Positions 43,769 to 44,013 of a stretch of DNA of 44,013 nt are shown in pieces. The notes beneath the pieces are model-generated. The model saw only the letters and a list, made by a program, of their open reading frames with translations. It was not told the origin of the DNA and ran no database searches. Source of the stretch: Paracoccaceae bacterium (GTDB taxonomy: Bacteria; Pseudomonadota; Alphaproteobacteria; Rhodobacterales; Rhodobacteraceae); assembly GCA_947476475.1 (NCBI GenBank), contig CANJQT010000020.1, forward strand, positions 1-44,013, in the 5' to 3' direction. A program made the translations under genes and the position numbers. Position 1 is the stretch's first letter, and the number at the start of each line of letters is the position of its first letter.

Positions 43769-44013
43769 ATGGAAACGCTGAAGCGGCAGCCCGTGGCCAC
43801 GCCGTCCTATTCTGTGGCGCAGTCTGCGCCGCATCAGATTCTGGTTTGCAAGGCTTGCAAGCACAAGGGATCAACTTGCGAGCCGGGTTTTGCCCCGCTG
43901 AAAAAGCTGTGCGCGGCGATTGCGGCTGCGGCGCTCGCCGAAGACTTTGAGGTCTCAGGCACCGCCTGTCTGGCCCGTTGTGTTCCCGATCACGGCGCTC
44001 CCTGCGTCGTGGG
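43769..44013 (+). CDS. DUF1636 metal-binding protein, 5' part
   Basis: The visible 81 residues run off the window end. ATG 43769 has GCAGGAG 7 bases upstream. VCKACKHKG and then two later cysteines (GTACLARC) plus C in GAPCVV form the thioredoxin-like ferredoxin pattern of DUF1636 proteins. These are commonly found with B12 riboswitches and cobalamin synthesis genes such as cobW/cobN. More cobalamin genes probably follow outside the window. Confidence 0.85.
   Translation, partial: METLKRQPVATPSYSVAQSAPHQILVCKACKHKGSTCEPGFAPLKKLCAAIAAAALAEDFEVSGTACLARCVPDHGAPCVV

Noticed and set aside
42738-43874. HPP-family frame extended to 43874
   Set aside because: The extension runs antisense through the cobalamin riboswitch and looks non-coding; the HPP domain begins well downstream.
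1-44013. CRISPR arrays, tRNA or rRNA genes, insertion sequences
   Set aside because: I saw no regularly spaced repeats, tRNA-like cloverleaf signals, rRNA or transposase reading frames on either strand.

Overview
The window looks like a methylotrophy island from a Rhodobacterales-type alphaproteobacterium. It is GC-rich, its reading frames are tightly packed with many ATGA or GTGA stop/start overlaps, and the ftfL-folD gap holds a GC-rich hairpin plus a following stretch of a kind common between genes in Rhodobacteraceae. The gene set fits the chloromethane-degrading marine roseobacters (Roseovarius-like), but this is inference from gene content, not a species call.

Layout. (1) Positions 1-2414, plus strand: the 3' part of a GTPase-like protein, an uncharacterised protein with an LRSALD...FPI...KH pattern, and a tiny gene broken at a run of seven A. 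(2) Positions 2559-14686, minus strand: a nearly complete P-type type IV secretion operon. In transcription order it reads orf107, virB1-like, virB2, virB3, virB4, a virB7-like lipoprotein, a virB5/lytic-transglycosylase hybrid, virB5, orf161, virB6, virB8, virB9, virB10, virB11, orf216. Two small exported proteins (14934-15935) run divergently from it. No relaxase, virD4 or integrase is visible in the window. (3) Positions 16052-25410, minus strand: a chloromethane-utilisation operon, cmuB-cmuC-cmuA-fmdB-paaE-hutI-metF, extended by a DeoC-like gene and cobT. (4) Position 25674: a divergent TetR regulator. (5) Positions 26304-40482: the serine cycle. gckA, hprA, mtkB, mtkA, mclA and sgaA are on the minus strand, followed by a LuxR-type regulator, then ftfL and folD on the plus strand, then glyA and ppc on the minus strand. 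(6) Positions 40849-44013: a small unknown gene behind an FNR-like box, a decayed Crp/Fnr gene, a DUF2892 membrane protein, an HPP-family membrane protein, and a cobalamin riboswitch ahead of a DUF1636 gene that runs off the end.

How the genes fit together. CmuA takes the methyl group of chloromethane onto its own corrinoid domain and CmuB passes it to tetrahydrofolate. MetF and FolD oxidise methyl-H4F towards formyl-H4F, and FtfL can release or re-fix formate. GlyA, SgaA, HprA, GckA, Ppc, MtkAB and MclA then carry the C1 unit through the serine cycle. CobT and the riboswitch-controlled gene tie the pathway to cobalamin supply. Most of the route from methyl halide to biomass is thus in 25 kb, next to conjugation machinery.

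Best leads: (a) two families of inverted repeats that seem to wire the island together, AGAC-N6-GTCT in front of cmuB and luxR and CGGGTAG-containing repeats in front of each serine-cycle transcription unit; (b) degenerate enzymes in the cmu operon (a HutI homologue without its metal ligands, a DeoC-like protein without the Schiff-base lysine, a MetF with Asn at the catalytic Asp position); (c) a VirB5-like protein with a lytic transglycosylase domain inserted in it; (d) a LuxR regulator whose receiver lacks the phospho-acceptor Asp.
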